A stretch of DNA of 64,000 bases. Origin: Antedon bifida (lineage: Eukaryota; Echinodermata; Crinoidea; Comatulida; Antedonidae). Positions 1 to 12,801 of the stretch are shown in pieces; the first letter of the stretch is position 1; every line of letters starts with the position of its first letter. The translations under genes and the position numbers were made by a program. Below the pieces are notes generated by a model that had not been told where the DNA came from, searched no databases, and saw only the letters and a list, made by a program, of their open reading frames with translations. Location of the stretch: contig OY727099.1 of the NCBI GenBank assembly GCA_963402885.1, positions 11,272,001-11,336,000 of the forward strand. Direction: 5' to 3'.

Positions 1-539
1 TCCCACAAAATGTGTTTAAGCATTTGCTGTATTTCAAGTTAACCTAAATGAAATTGGGTCAGCGATTAAATATGTATGATTGAATTAAAAAGAGAACGAG
101 TATAGATACAGCTTGTATTATTTAGAAGTGATGAAAAGAATGTCTTTGTAAATAGTATTTCAATATGCACATATTTAAATTAGATTATATTGATTGATTG
201 AATATATTATTGTTGCATATTCTGTGTTTGCTTTGTTTTTATTTTACCGATGTCTAGAGTCGTTCCCTCACTTCATTCGGTGAAGGACCCAGAATTTAAA
301 GGTGGGAGCCAGACTCAGATATACAGTAAAAACCGGACGCTTTCAGGACCCAACAACGTATCCCATTAATTGGAGTGGAATTCTTGAAATGGACTTGGTA
401 GTGGTGTTAAATACATATTGGCTCTCTTTCGCTTCTCGAGAAACTGTCCCCTTAGTCCCAAAAGAGGGGTACTGTAGGCTAATTATACAGTACACAGTTA
501 AACTGTTCCTATAGAATTAAATAAAGTCACCGTCGAGTC

Positions 540-665
540 TCTTCATCTTTTGAATCTCTCCCTCATCTTTTGATTCTCTCCCTCATTCTTTGTTTTTTTC
601 CCTCATCTTTTCATTCTGTCTCTTATTATTTAATGCTCTCCATCATTCTTTTTTTTCTCTCTCCC
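540..665. repeat. Pyrimidine-rich degenerate tandem repeat
   Basis: About six degenerate units of roughly 20 bp repeat a CTTTTGATTCTCTCCCTCAT-like pattern. One strand is almost pure pyrimidine. No coding potential is seen. Confidence 0.7.
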
Positions 666-3600
666 TCTAAAGTACAAATCTTCAAATGATGCATTCTTAG
701 TGATGTTAAAAATAACTCACTTGTTTTCTGATGAAGATCTGTCACTCGCTCCACGTTTTAAGCACCCTCAACCAAATGAATCAATTTACACCTTGTAACT
801 TCAACGTACATTCGTTCGTTATTGATGATAAGGCGAATGATTATTATCAACAAGAAACTATAAAGTTCGAATGAATACGTAAACATGATGAGATATGTTA
901 CCTGCATTAATCCCCGTGGGTATTTTAGTCTGCATGTCGTCTGAGATGTCATAATTCATCATGCTTAATTAAGTAGGTCAACTAACTTCTTCAATTTTGG
1001 TTTATTCAAAATTGCATTGCAGAAGAAACTAAATTGCGCTATAAGTTCAAATAAACAATCTATAAGAATATAAAATTCTTTCAAAAGTTGCATTTTAAGG
1101 CACATACGCCGCTGATAATATCAAACATATAAAATGTACAAATGAGAGCTATGTTTTATTCTCAATTCGGGACAGACAAACGACGAAATAATACATCAAA
1201 ATGAGTGCCAAAAGAACAAATTAGTTTCGATACACAACAAAAAAAACCCATTAAAAATGTCAGAAATGCAGGTGAGATTATTATTGGAAAGGAAATGGTG
1301 CTAATACACTGCCACTGTTTGCTGAACAAATGTAATTAGGCCTATAGATGATTTTTAACGTTATATTATAAATCATTTAATAACATCATAAAAACATTTT
1401 TGTAATTATAAATTATTTGTTCAATTATTCCAGAGACCTTCACTCAATGTGGTATAACCTTTTTCATTTCCTCGCCAGATATTGATTCCAGGCCCGTAGG
1501 CCTTGTAATCTTGTCTTCGTGCTGTGCCCTGGGTAAGTTCTTATTCTTCTTACTATACTTTGACATTTCAATAGTCCTTGATATTTTCAAAACGGAAAAG
1601 CAAGCGTTTATGTTGCTAACTTGCAAGTGTCAATGTTGCAAGTGTCACATCGGACTAATTACAACGAAACAACATCGCCAAACAATAGTTGAGAAATTAA
1701 AATTATTTGAATTCACATGAGAGCGTGTTTGTAATTAAGTTAAAGCGACCGTATTTGGAATTAGTTCGAGAAGACGTCGTCGGCCATGAATGAATGAATG
1801 AAATGATATTGAATTGAAAAATACTAGCTACTGTTTAATATATGCGTTAATAAAGGTCATGCAAAATGTTGCAAACATTAGCAACGATTTTTCAAATCGA
1901 ATGTAATTTACAAGGCAAGACATTTTATGTGTAACCTATAAGAACAAGCGTGTACCAGCAACACATTTTATAATTAAAGCAATCAATGGAAATTGAAATT
2001 AAAAATCGATTTTTCGAAATTTCAAGATTTTACATAAATCTAAATGTCATTTTCTTATAACTAAAAAAAAACAATTTTATAATGAAAATGTTTTTACTCT
2101 CACATAGGGTTGGCAGATTCGCAAACATCATCGTTTAATGTTCTCAGTGTGTGTCGATTGTTACGAATTTATTAACTATATTTCAGAAAATCAAATTCCA
2201 ACTTTTGTTGAATTGTGACAACCAATATTAAAAATAAATGAACTAGCGCCAACTTAGCTTACAAGTATAATCTGTTAGAGGGGTCACTGAGGACTGAGAG
2301 GGGGATATTTGTGAAGTGAAGCCTCGGTGGTAGGGAGAGCCAAAATGCTTTATATTGGGGCTGAAAACATAGGCCTAACAACTGTAATTGCATTTTCATA
2401 TTAAAATATAACTTTCATAATAAAATAACCTCTTTTTTTTTAGAATTGTCTTATAAGAAAGTTATGTTATGTAGTCACAAGTGTAAAATCATAAGTCGTG
2501 AGAAACACAACTAACAATTTATTACGCGTCAGGTACCCCAAACAAACGCGTCATGGCTCGCGATACAACGCGTTTACGTCGAACATTTCAACATTCCAAG
2601 CTTGTTCCCTAGTGTCATACTTTTATATAACGCGTTTACTTGTAGGCGTGGTTATTGTATTAGGGCGAGCGTTGACGCTTTATGTTATCAATTCCATCTA
2701 TGATTGGCTGCCCGTCGTCGATAAAAATCATGATAACACGTGATTTGGCAATGTAAATAAATAAAGTGATTTCACTAGGAAATAAATAGATTTGATACCT
2801 CAAGCTGTAAGGTTCGTTCAGTATTAATCAAGGTATTGCAAACACACACTCGACGACAAGGAGTACTGATAATGGGTTGAAGACGACCCGTTTATCTAGA
2901 AATCACCATCAACACGACGTCTTTAAAATCTATTAGTAAGACTATATCTACGGATATTGCTACTCCTTATATTCTGTTTTGGAATGTTCTCACGAAAATA
3001 GTAAGTACATCTATTTCTATATTTTATTTTCTTATTTGTCTTCATTGGAATAGGAGCATGTATCATTGTTGTTTATTTTGGTATATTTTTGGTCATTATG
3101 GTGCTGATCGCATCGCTGACATATCTGCATGTAGGTAGTCCTCTCAGAATAGGCATATGTTATCATAGAAGATGATAATGTAGTTTTGCTGTGCACTTTA
3201 CTGATGTTTAAACTCATTACTGCATCGGATTAACTCGAAAGATCCTTGTTAGCATTCAAAAACAATGTTTGGTTTGAGTGTATGTCTAATTATTGTACAA
3301 AGTTCATGTGTTTTTTTTAATGCTCCGTTGACATTTATAATAGGCTGTGACTGAGTGATTTAGACTCTCTGATATGAAAGCCTCGTCCATTTAAAAAATG
3401 TATCCAAATGGTGTTTATTTTTATTAATAGTATAGCCAATGTTTATTATTCATTAATTTCACAACATATTACCACCAGTGGTATATTGGATCATAATATG
3501 TTTAACCCGTTTAAACAAAACAATCGAGGAGCCGATCGACTGTTATGCCATTTAGGTAATCCTGTCCGTTTTCATATTTGTTTGTTTGTTTGTTTGTTTT

Positions 3601-5689
3601 CATATTTGTTTATGCAGTTTCCTCCCGAAGCAGGTTTTGCCAGCTAGATTTACAGGTTTAAATTGGCTCCAATTGGTATATATTAAAAATGGTGTAAGAA
3701 AAGTATATACTATTATATTTATTATTTTAAACACTTATCTATTATTATTGTGGTAGGTTTGGCCTAGTCATTAAAACATACAGTAGACCAAGAGCCTATA
3801 TTTTGTCATTTGGATAGACAAAGTACAATAATTTGACTTCTTTGTATCTAGTTGATTAGTTAAAGTATGTGTATCAATAATTCGGTACTTAGTCGCTTCA
3901 TTTGCCGAACTGAATTGCTATATTGGGTGAACAATAATTGCAAAATATATAACAAAGTAGATTGTAATACATTAGATATTAGTAGTTTGTTGATTCCATT
4001 CTCTCTGCCGACCTCTTTCTCTTCCTCCACCCCGAATTAATTATACCTACTTTCATTTTCTTTAAGCCTCAAATTCTTTGTCACAAAATGGTTGTTACCC
4101 ATTTAAACACACTTGGCATCTTCTCGTTTCCTGAATGTTGTGTATGAAATACAGAGAAGTTTATTTTTAATGTTTATACTGTATTTTTAAAATATGTTCA
4201 TTAATAATCATAAAATCGAAGGATAATCTAGAAGTTCTCATTTCCTTTCAAATCCTCATTTGGTTAATTTGAAATTCTAATTTCCCAGGCTTACGCACGG
4301 ACTTGGTTAAAGTCTTAGCTTAATGTATTCGTTATGAATTCGTGAATGATATTACAACGTTATTAGGTTGTTTGACAAGGCATCTCACGAGAAGATTCTC
4401 AAATACGAACACCTATTAATTAAAAAAAAACCTTTAAAATCTTAAGGAAGAATACCGTAAATAGAATCACAAACATTGTTAGAAAAAAAGTAGGCCTAGA
4501 GGCCTCAAAATGAATTTGAAAATGAAATTTTGAAATTGTGATGTCAGAAAGAAGTAAAGAGGCTTTTTGGGGCACAATATATATAGACCTACTATTACTA
4601 TAATATAATTTTATTATAAATATGGTATGATGTAAGCCAAATACAGATAATTGTCAAATGGTTAAATTTCTCTTCCTTCTTCCCCATCAATTTTAGAGAG
4701 GCATCACTTGCTTACTATTGGTATTATTAGATATTTATTTTTTAATTGCTGTATTCAGTTAAAAAATATAAAATTAGAATCATGAAAGTTTCCATCTGAA
4801 TTGCATAACTGTCGTCAAAAATCATTATCATTTGTGACAATAGAAAAAAGTAAAAACCCCTACTAAAAAACAAACTTCTTTTTATCATGGCCTTACGTTT
4901 GTCACCTGGTGTCATTAGCGATAGGCAAGTAGGGCCTACCTGACATCACACAAATTTGTTAGGATCTTGCAAAGCATCTTATTCGACAAGTTTGAAGTCG
5001 TAAAATTGTCGCCGCGGTTCACGGTTAGGTTACATCCTGTGGTGCTTGCGGTGATTATACAATATCAAAACAACCCACAGTTAATTTGACGTTTGTATCG
5101 TGAGTGGGGTACTATGAAGACGAGATGCATTAAGAGGGCCGTAAAAGGTATTTGTAATAATATAAGGACCAACATATCTGGTAATATTCACTTATAATTA
5201 TCTGAGGTAGTACGATTTTTTTTATATAGTTTTTGCTTTATTACAAGCCCATATCCTCTATATAGGCCTACTTCAACTTGAAAAGACAAACCAAGAATTG
5301 TTCTTCATCAAAAATATAGTTTCTAGTTTTACAAACATTGAAAGCTTAAACTAGTATAGTACCTTTGGGTCGTGTCCTATTTGTTAGTGAATAAACTCCC
5401 CGATTGGCGACATTTGGTACACAAACATAATTATGCCACTTTTCCAATATAATTCTTTGCCAATCCAGGAGCAAGCACGTTGAAATAATAGTTATGATAA
5501 AATAAGTTGACAGGTTTTAAAGTCATTAAATATCAATATAGCTGTTAATAATAGTTATATCTTGGATGTAGTATTCCCTTACTATCAAACCTTTAACCCG
5601 AACCTTCAAAATAAACGAAAGGGTAGATAGAAAAGTCAGTGAATGTAGGACCACCTGTAGATGACGAAATGAGTTGTCGTCGCCAGCAA

Positions 5690-5900
5690 CTCGGCACATG
5701 ATCATTAAAGATGTATTGTCCCCCAAAAACATGAAAAAATGACGAATAAAATTAGACTTTGAATAGGTTATTTTGTAGTTTAAACAAAGTTATCAATTCT
5801 GTAAAATAAAAATAATTTCACTTCTAAAAAGACAAAAGAAACGATTAATTATAACCAGCTGACAGACAATTTAAGTATTTTTTAGTTTAAATTACATTTT
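5690..5900. repeat. Dispersed repeat with conserved TTGTCCCCCAAAA motif, copy 1
   Basis: The segment starting AAAGATGTATTGTCCCCC and running through AAAATTAGACTTTGAATAG is repeated with divergence near 53995-54185, after the A20-like gene. Both copies continue into a T-rich part containing TTTAAATTACA. I see no terminal inverted repeat, so this may be a fragment of a longer element. Confidence 0.55.
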
Positions 5901-6106
5901 TTTTCGAGGTAATTTGACCAATCACGCGCGACAATTCGGATAATAAATTTAACGTTCTTGATCTGCGCCACTGATTCCCAATGCATCGATTCTGCGATGT
6001 CCTTTTCGAGGAATTTACGGTTTCTTTTACCATGGGAATTCCTTATATTTGGTTTGTTACCTCAGCCTATTTTTATAATGTTAAGCTCCAGTGGTGTTCG
6101 GGTTAA

Positions 6107-6210
6107 AACTTGGTTCTCACTAGGACACAACGGAAAGCAATGGATTATTCGAACTCTCGTTTATGATTGGTCAATTCCCTTGCGTTGCGTCCTAGTGGGA
6201 ACCAATCTTA
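6107..6210. mobile_element. Inverted-repeat MITE-like element, family B, copy 1
   Basis: It begins AACTTGGTTCTCACTAGGAC and ends with the near inverse GTCCTAGTGGGAACCAATCTT. The interior carries the family core GATTATTCGAACT and ATTGGTCAA. It is non-autonomous with no coding capacity. A diverged partial copy of the same terminus follows at about 6293-6345. Confidence 0.75.
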
Positions 6211-7004
6211 AGAAAATTGGCGTTGATTCTGGCCGATACGAATTGTCATAATCAACATACAGGTATCCCGGCCACCTGTCTCGTGATCTTGTTAAGCTTG
6301 GGTTCCCACTAGGATTCAACACAGCCCATCACAGCACGGGGGGATCGCCTAAACTGTCGATTGTGATTGTCATCGCTCCAGTATCAGTTATTCCCTTATT
6401 GTCTTATTGAGGAAAACAAGTAATAATCAAATCAGACGGCGTTTCTGTAGTTCAAAGCCTTAATACTCTGGGGTTTAATGAAACACTTTCTAAGTAATTA
6501 GTAAGTAATTTCGCCGAAGACAAAATCAGAAGAAAAACAATTATGTAACAAATTTTTCCATCTTTTTAAAATCAGCTGTGTATTGGTATATATTAGACAA
6601 TTTGCTTTCCGACAAAAGTGTCTTGTTGGTTCGATCCTCTCAACTTCATTAAACTGGTCTTGGTGGGAATATGTTTTCTAGTACCCTAATATAAATGGAC
6701 TTGTTGCGAAACCGGAGAACAGTTCAAATGTCGATTTATATTTGTACTTTATTGAGTAGGTAAGCACAAACCCATATTTAACCTCAACATATTTTGCCTA
6801 TACATTGTATGTAAACAAAAAGACATGTGATTGGACCACGAAGGGACACGCGTGCTCTAATACTTATAGCTAGTCTGGTTTTGACTTAAATAAAAAGATA
6901 AATATTTAGGCACATATGGCGTTTCATACGTATACTATTTGAGCTTGTATTTTCACACAAATATCGAAATAAAAAAAAAATTAAAAAAGACAATAAATAC
7001 AGAC

Positions 7005-7243
7005 TTCTGTACTCGCGTGCCAACTTGACGACGCGCGCTCAAATACTGATAGCATGATCATGGGATGATTATCAATTCTGTACTCGCGTGCCAACTTGAC
7101 GACACGCGCGCTCAAATACTGATAGCATGATCATGGGATGATTATCAATTCTGTACTCGCGTGCCAACTTGACGACACGCGCGCTCAAATACTGATAGGA
7201 TGATCATGGGATGATTATCAGTTCTGTACTCGCGTGCCAACTT
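7005..7243. repeat. 73-bp tandem repeat, about 3.3 copies
   Basis: Units start TTCTGTACTCGCGTGCCAAC and contain GATCATGGGATGATTATCA. Copies begin near 7005, 7076, 7150 and 7223, and the last is truncated. Units are nearly identical, so the expansion is recent. The unit is unusually CpG-rich for the surroundings. Confidence 0.85.
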
Positions 7244-7415
7244 TGACTTCACGCCACCATATGTTGATAGATAGATGTTGATATCGTAAACTTGACATTT
7301 GCTGTAATTAATGGAATTGAGATATCGTTCATTCAGTTCATGATAAGTGCCGACATTCATCAATGGACAACTCGAGCTCATTGTTGCGTCATCACGATAA
7401 GCACGTCATAAATTG

Positions 7416-7612
7416 TGTTTTTTCATTTCATTTATTTTTGCCTCCATAAAATAGGATTTTTGTTTATAAATATACAGACTTTATTTTCCCATTTCATTTC
7501 ATTTATTTTTGTCTCCATAAAAATACGATTTTTGTTGATAAATGTTTTTTTTTCATTTAATTTCATTTATTTTGTCTCCATAAAAATACAATTTTTGTTG
7601 GTAAATTATAGG
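7416..7612. repeat. T-rich tandem repeat, three copies of about 65-70 bp
   Basis: Three copies share TTTCATTTATTTTTGTCTCC followed by ATAAAAATACGATTTTTGTT. They differ by small indels. An open frame crosses them, but the translation is simple Phe/Ile-rich sequence with no domain. Confidence 0.7.
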
Positions 7613-8214
7613 CCTACAAACTTTATTTTTTAATAAAATGGTAGAATTTTAATAACAAATATTAATTTAAACAAATATTGTTTACTTGCTCTATTTCAAT
7701 AACAAATGTTTACCGTATATTTCTAACCTTTTCTCGAACCTTTCTATATTTGTGACAAGCGGCTTCAGTAATTCATTGAATTTGTTATGTGATTTATAAC
7801 TATGTTTAAATACATATAAATACATTCTTGGGGTTGGTGTTTAACTGTTGAAAACTATAATATAAACTGTCTACACATTTGATTAAATCCAAGGTTAGTG
7901 TGTCACAAAACAAACCGATAGAAAGGGGGATACCACGACAACTTATGATTTGCCGCCGCAAGTAATGCAACGTAAAGGATTCACACATTTCAGTGTGTAG
8001 GCCTAGGCCTACTAAGCTGGATTCCGATTAAGAACATTTCTATCTACTTTATTGGTATATGGTGCAGATTTGAAAAGAGTAGGCCTACATATAAACTGCA
8101 CAACTGTAGTATTTAGGAGATAATTTACCACCAAAATGATAGAATACAGAATGATAGTTAATGGTTTTATATCTTTCTTTTTTTTAGATAGAGTAACAAT
8201 CAAAAGTCTTCAAG

Positions 8215-9270
8215 ATGCCGGTAGAGGAAGGAGTAGTCTATGACCTTGAGTGGGTAATGGCCAACTACAATGGGACGATATATTATGAAGATGCCCAAGG
8301 AAAGACTGAAAACTGGAGACTGATAACTACTACGTGTGTAGGTACAATTGCAGTGATTGCCAACGTTCTTTTGCTGTTTATTGTCGTGGTCATGGTAGAC
8401 ACACGTAAAAAGCCTTCCATGATACTTGTTGCTAACATCACAATCGCTGACTTACTCATGGTTATAAATAGATCCTTCTACGTCGTCATTTTTTACACGT
8501 ATGTGGGCCAAGATCTTGAACGTACAGAGTTTTACTGTAAATTTAGCAGCGGGACTTATATATTAGCATTTACTTGTTCAAGTTATACGCTCGCGTCTCT
8601 TGCGGGTACGCGTTACCAGGGTATTGTGCGTCCTTTTGGGAAACTCTCTCGGCATCCACGTAGATTCAGACATATCTTGATAACTAGTGTGGTTATCTGG
8701 GTTATGTCAATATTAATAAGCATTCCACAGTATATTTTAGCGACGAATGGCAACGATACGTTTTCCGACACGCATCAGTGTGAATATCTACCGCATTTTA
8801 CAACGCTTGCCAAAACGCACGAGATTCTCTTTGTAACGCTTTCTTATGTTTTACCTCTTTTTATTATTGGATTTTGCTACGGTGGAATCTCGCTTTATTT
8901 ACGGAAGTCGTCACGAGAATTACGCGAAATGGACAAACATTCGTTAAACGTCACAAAAGTCGTCAAGCGGCGAACGCGTCTGGCGAAATCGTTCGTGTGT
9001 GTCGTAATCGCTTTTGCTTTGATGTATTTTCCCAGCATGCTCTATCGCATCCTGGTTCAATTTCAAATTGTAGGCCACAATACGGCGTTGTACATGAGCG
9101 GTGTTGCAACCATCACGTGTTATTTAAACACCTGCGTCAATCCAATCATGTTCTGTTTTTTCACGAAGAATATCAGACAAGGATTCATTGATATGTTTTT
9201 CTGCCGATGGAAGAAAATTAAACTCTACAATGTGAATTCTACAAACTCTAGAACACGAACGAAAACGTAA
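8215..9270 (+). CDS. Class A (rhodopsin-like) GPCR, probably peptide-type orphan
   Basis: This is a 351-residue seven-transmembrane receptor in one coding exon. The ATG lies about 28 bp after a good splice acceptor, so a 5'UTR exon is likely upstream. Family marks: N50 in TM1 (IANVLLL), D79 in TM2 (IADLL), C108 and C189 as the TM3-ECL2 disulfide pair, W162 in TM4, P214 in TM5, P273 in TM6 and NPIMF (309-313) in TM7. The tail after TM7 is short (GFIDMFFCRWKK). N-glycosylation sequons sit near residues 18 and 180. Oddities: TRY (132-134) replaces the usual D/E-R-Y, TM6 has FALMYFP with no CWxP tryptophan, and TM7 ends in Phe not Tyr. The general look resembles invertebrate neuropeptide receptors, but I cannot name a ligand. 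It should act at the plasma membrane through G proteins, unless the altered switches change coupling. Confidence 0.92.
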   Translation: MPVEEGVVYDLEWVMANYNGTIYYEDAQGKTENWRLITTTCVGTIAVIANVLLLFIVVVMVDTRKKPSMILVANITIADLLMVINRSFYVVIFYTYVGQDLERTEFYCKFSSGTYILAFTCSSYTLASLAGTRYQGIVRPFGKLSRHPRRFRHILITSVVIWVMSILISIPQYILATNGNDTFSDTHQCEYLPHFTTLAKTHEILFVTLSYVLPLFIIGFCYGGISLYLRKSSRELREMDKHSLNVTKVVKRRTRLAKSFVCVVIAFALMYFPSMLYRILVQFQIVGHNTALYMSGVATITCYLNTCVNPIMFCFFTKNIRQGFIDMFFCRWKKIKLYNVNSTNSRTRTKT

Positions 9271-9666
9271 CAAGTAGACCTATGCCATGAGATGGCAATG
9301 TGTTGGTTCAATGTTGATGGAAGACAAAAAAGAGTGCCTTGGGGTCTGTTATGTGTAGTAAAATGCTGAAAATATATCGTTATAAAAATCAAAAAGGTTA
9401 AATTTTCTTTTTAAATCAGTTCTCAGGCTTTGTGTTTAGACGGGTTTAGGGTATATTATATCTGTTGTCGGATATATGCAATATATAATTATGTATGTGT
9501 TTGATCTATTCAAACATATAGGAACAATGAAAAGAATTAAGACTAGACATTTTGATGAGGGGTTTACTATTATAGCTACTATGTTGTAACAACATGATAG
9601 TAGTTTAAAAGTACATTTACATATCGGAACGCTTCACGACCGCCATTGCATGTTAACAGGAAGAAC

Positions 9667-10045
9667 ATCTTTATGAAACTATGGCATTGTTAACAGAAAG
9701 AAATTCTTAATGAAACTATGGCATTGTTAACTAGAATTAATCTTGATGAAACTATGTCCTGTTAACAGGAAGAAATTCTTGATGAAACTATGGCCAGTTA
9801 ACAGGACGAAATCTTGATGAAACTATGGCATGTTAACAGGAGGAAAATCTTGATGAAACTATGGCCTGTTAACAGGAAGAAAATCTTGATGAAACTGTGG
9901 CCTTTTAACTGGAAGAAATTCTTGATGAAACCATGGCTTGTAAACAGGACGAAAATCTTGATAAAACTATGGCTTGTTAACAGGAAGAAAATCTTGATGA
10001 AACTATTGCTTGTTAACAGGAAGAAAATCTTGATGAAACTATAAT
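9667..10045. repeat. 36-bp minisatellite, about 10-11 copies
   Basis: The unit resembles GATGAAACTATGGCCTGTTA followed by ACAGGAAGAAAATCTT. Early copies are shorter and more diverged, and later ones settle at 36 bp. Because 36 is a multiple of three, a frame of Lys/Leu/Trp-rich repeats stays open from 9814 to 10044. It lies about 400 bp after the GPCR stop, in 3'UTR or intergenic DNA. Confidence 0.85.
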
Positions 10046-10541
10046 GGACATGATGAGAATGTTGTGAATAGAATGTCTATTTTTCAATTTACGTATACGT
10101 GTGTGAAAATGTATAACGCGTAGTTTTATAGGTTTCCCCGTGTCAAAGGAGGTTATTTATTTTGTAAAATTCAGCAAAATATTATACATTAAAAATATAT
10201 TACTGTTAAATATTTGAGCAAACTGTGGTAAAGTGTGGAATTTTGTAAAATTCGCAACAGATGTATAATAAATATACCTATAATAAATTTAATGATGTGT
10301 TATACTTTTTATAAGGTTAATACGAAAATGTGACCTTAGAATGTGCCAATCTCTTGGAGACAAATTTACAATCTCAAGACGACAAGCCAATCAGAAACGA
10401 ACCCGACAAGTGTCAGAAAGCCAGCCTTGCTAGTCAGGTGCTGTGTAATAATTTTAAGTTATAAAAATAAATAATATTAAAGGTGAAACGCATTTTGAAA
10501 TAATAGAAATAATGTTCTCTGCAGTAGGCCCCAATGCTAAC

Positions 10542-10700
10542 TAAAGCTTGGTTCCCACTAGGGCGCAAGCCGCAACGCAAGCGAGTTGACTAATCACTAA
10601 TCACAAGCGACAGTTCGAATAATCCATCGCTTTTGATTGGTCAATTTGACTGCGTTGCGGCTTACGACCTTGCGTTGCGTCCTAGTGGGAACCAAACTTA
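10542..10700. mobile_element. MITE-like element, family B, copy 2
   Basis: Near-perfect terminal inverted repeats AAGCTTGGTTCCCACTAGG and CCTAGTGGGAACCAAACTT are each flanked by TA. The interior has the family's GAGTTGACTAATCAC and TGATTGGTCAA inverse pair. The TA flanks suit a Tc1/mariner-type insertion. A diverged half copy follows at 10748-10790. Confidence 0.85.
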
Positions 10701-10747
10701 ATAAGGACGTAACGCAAGGGCGACTTTTGACTGATCAACTCACTAGG

Positions 10748-10790
10748 CTTCGGTTCCCGCTTGGACGCAACGCAATACATAGCGAGAACC
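10748..10790. mobile_element. Family B partial terminus
   Basis: GCTTCGGTTCCCGCTTGGAC followed by GCAACGCAA matches the family B left end. No right end follows, so this is a fragment or a tandem remnant next to copy 2. Confidence 0.5.
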
Positions 10791-12441
10791 AAAGCGTTAC
10801 AGCAGAAGCCAATATGAAAACAATTATATTTCATTTCATACTTCTCTCCGTTAACAGTGAAGTCAATCAGTCTGTTGCGTGCATATACAATTCCCAGTAG
10901 AGAGTTTTATTTTTACATTCCGGGTCAGGATGTAGTATTTTCGAATTATTTACATTATCACCTGTCATAATTGTTAGTGATAATGTACTACTGTAGTGTT
11001 TGCATCTAATACTGTTTTTTACGAATTTATTTCGTGGAAAATATCCGGACGAATACTACGGCCAACCGGAATATCGTAAATTCTTCCCTTGTTACGATGA
11101 CTTGTAAGTGACATGGCAAAAGGTTTATAACGCCGCGTTGTCGTGGCAGTTGCAGGCCACCGTAGTTTCTATAATTATAATGTAAGTAATAGGTCAAATA
11201 GATTAAATTATGGTCGAAGCAAGATTCCGGCGTTGACGGATTTTATCGGAGGAACGGTATTTATTTAAATAATAGGCCTACATTCGGCGTATGTCCCAAA
11301 ACGGGAAGAGAACGGGAGGATTGTTGATTAAAGCTTACATTACATTGATATTTAAATCATTTTTTATAATTTTGTTTAAAAAAAATAGAAATAGCTGTTC
11401 TGTTTGAATAAGTTGTTGATAATTTGTAAATAATTTAAACTTATCCAAAAGTATCCAAAGAAACATTTCACATTTTTACCATAATATTTATGTTATACGT
11501 TTTTATGTTTCTGGTCCTATTTCACCATCTCAATTTGAATAATATATTTTATGAAGTCTCCCACTGAGAAAAAAATATCAAAAGCCAAACTGTTTAACAT
11601 TTCGTCAATAGATGTTCTACGTGCAAGAACTCTCGCGCCAAAAAAAATCCGTCTGTATACAATTTTCGTTTCTTTTTTGTGTTCGTTGAGCGCTCGTGAA
11701 ATTGTGCTTTTATTATGATAAGAAAGTACATATATTAATTATTATTATTCGAATTTCCATCGAATTGGCGAGAGAAGATGATCTAACAATTGGCACACCG
11801 AGAATAGGACACATCTCAATTAACCATTGTCTAACAGACAAACCGACATACCGTACCGACAGAACAGGGAATCAGTTGCAGAGGAAACGCCTGAAAACAT
11901 CGAAAGTAATTATGGAATAAATTATTATTAAGAAAAGTAATCTGAAACTGATGAAGGCAAAATTTGATATGTCACGTCCGATGGTGATGATCCGTGCCTG
12001 AGGAGAATAAGGAACCGTTGAGATGTATGGTTGACCCAGGTTGACCCGGGGGCAGAGTAGGCCCACACGTCTGGTGACGGTATTGAGTGATATCTTCCTC
12101 GAGGTGTAGCGTCTATGTGGGGACACCTAATGTACAATCACGTATCATGATTTAACTTGTTTATCACAGCTTGAAGAAAATTATATCATTTTAATACATG
12201 GTCACCTCTCAAGAAACGAAAAGCACAAATTACATAAAAAAAACACATAAGAGCAAAATACATTTTAAAATCGTGAAAACCGGGTTTCATTGTAACGAAG
12301 TTTAAGAAAATGAGTTAGGGTATATTAAATTCCCGTAAATCAACCAAACCGATTTGATTTCAAATACTACTTCACTTCTTTGATTTCAGGGGAGACAAAA
12401 CGCCCACACTGACGCAATTTGGAACCCCGAAAACAAGTGTG

Positions 12442-12632
12442 AAGGCCAATTTACACAGACGAGCGGTAACAGTAATACAACTATAGAATCTATGTTATTC
12501 CTTATGACGATTTTTACACACAACACGCGGAGCGGACGGGTGGTTTACGCTGAGGATAGATACAGATTCTACGTGGGACAAGCTACGCGGTTTTCCGCTT
12601 ACCGTTACCGCTCGTCTGTGTAAATTGGCCTT
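12442..12632. mobile_element. MITE-like element, family D
   Basis: Terminal inverted repeats of about 28 bp: the left end begins AAGGCCAATTTACACAGACG and the right end is its inverse, ending TGTGTAAATTGGCCTT. The interior is about 135 bp with CpG-rich patches. Only one copy is in this window. It directly abuts a family C copy. Confidence 0.75.
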
Positions 12633-12801
12633 TAAGCGTCTTTTCATACCTGATACGGTCCGGCTCCGGCAAATAAAATCGAACTTCAATGTTTCGTTTT
12701 CACACGGATAAAATAAGCACTTATTTATGGTTTTCACAACAACGCTCCACATTCGATTTTATTTGCCGAAGCCGGACAGAAGCAGGTGTGAAAGACCCTT
12801 A
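12633..12801. mobile_element. MITE-like element, family C, diverged copy
   Basis: The left end CGTCTTTTCATACCTGATAC and right end GCAGGTGTGAAAGACCCTTA match the termini of the better family C copy at 13413-13609. The interior keeps CGGTCCGG, AATGTTTCGTTTTCAC and TTTATTTGCCG-type blocks. A TA dinucleotide sits at each edge. Confidence 0.65.

Larger units (their letters stand above)
1..6106. other. Gene-poor stretch, no supported gene
   Basis: I see no open frame here with recognisable protein features. The longest frames are under 100 codons and have no convincing splice context. The stretch is AT-rich with short homopolymer runs. It holds a pyrimidine-rich tandem repeat near 540-665, a cluster of ACGCGT sites near 2523-2635, and a dispersed repeat near 5690-5900. 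A non-coding RNA or a distant UTR exon could be present but cannot be seen by eye. Confidence 0.6.
6211..8186. other. Gene-poor stretch upstream of the GPCR
   Basis: No coding exon is supported. It contains a partial family B terminus (about 6293-6345), a 73-bp tandem repeat (7005-7243), a second T-rich tandem repeat (7416-7612) and several TAGGCCTA palindromes (7600-8100). A splice acceptor (T-run then TTTTTTAG) at about 8187 suggests that a 5'UTR exon of the GPCR lies upstream. I cannot place it. Confidence 0.55.

Noticed and set aside
9814-10044. 76-codon Lys/Trp/Leu repeat frame
   Set aside because: Product of the 36-bp minisatellite. Its start lies inside a repeat unit.
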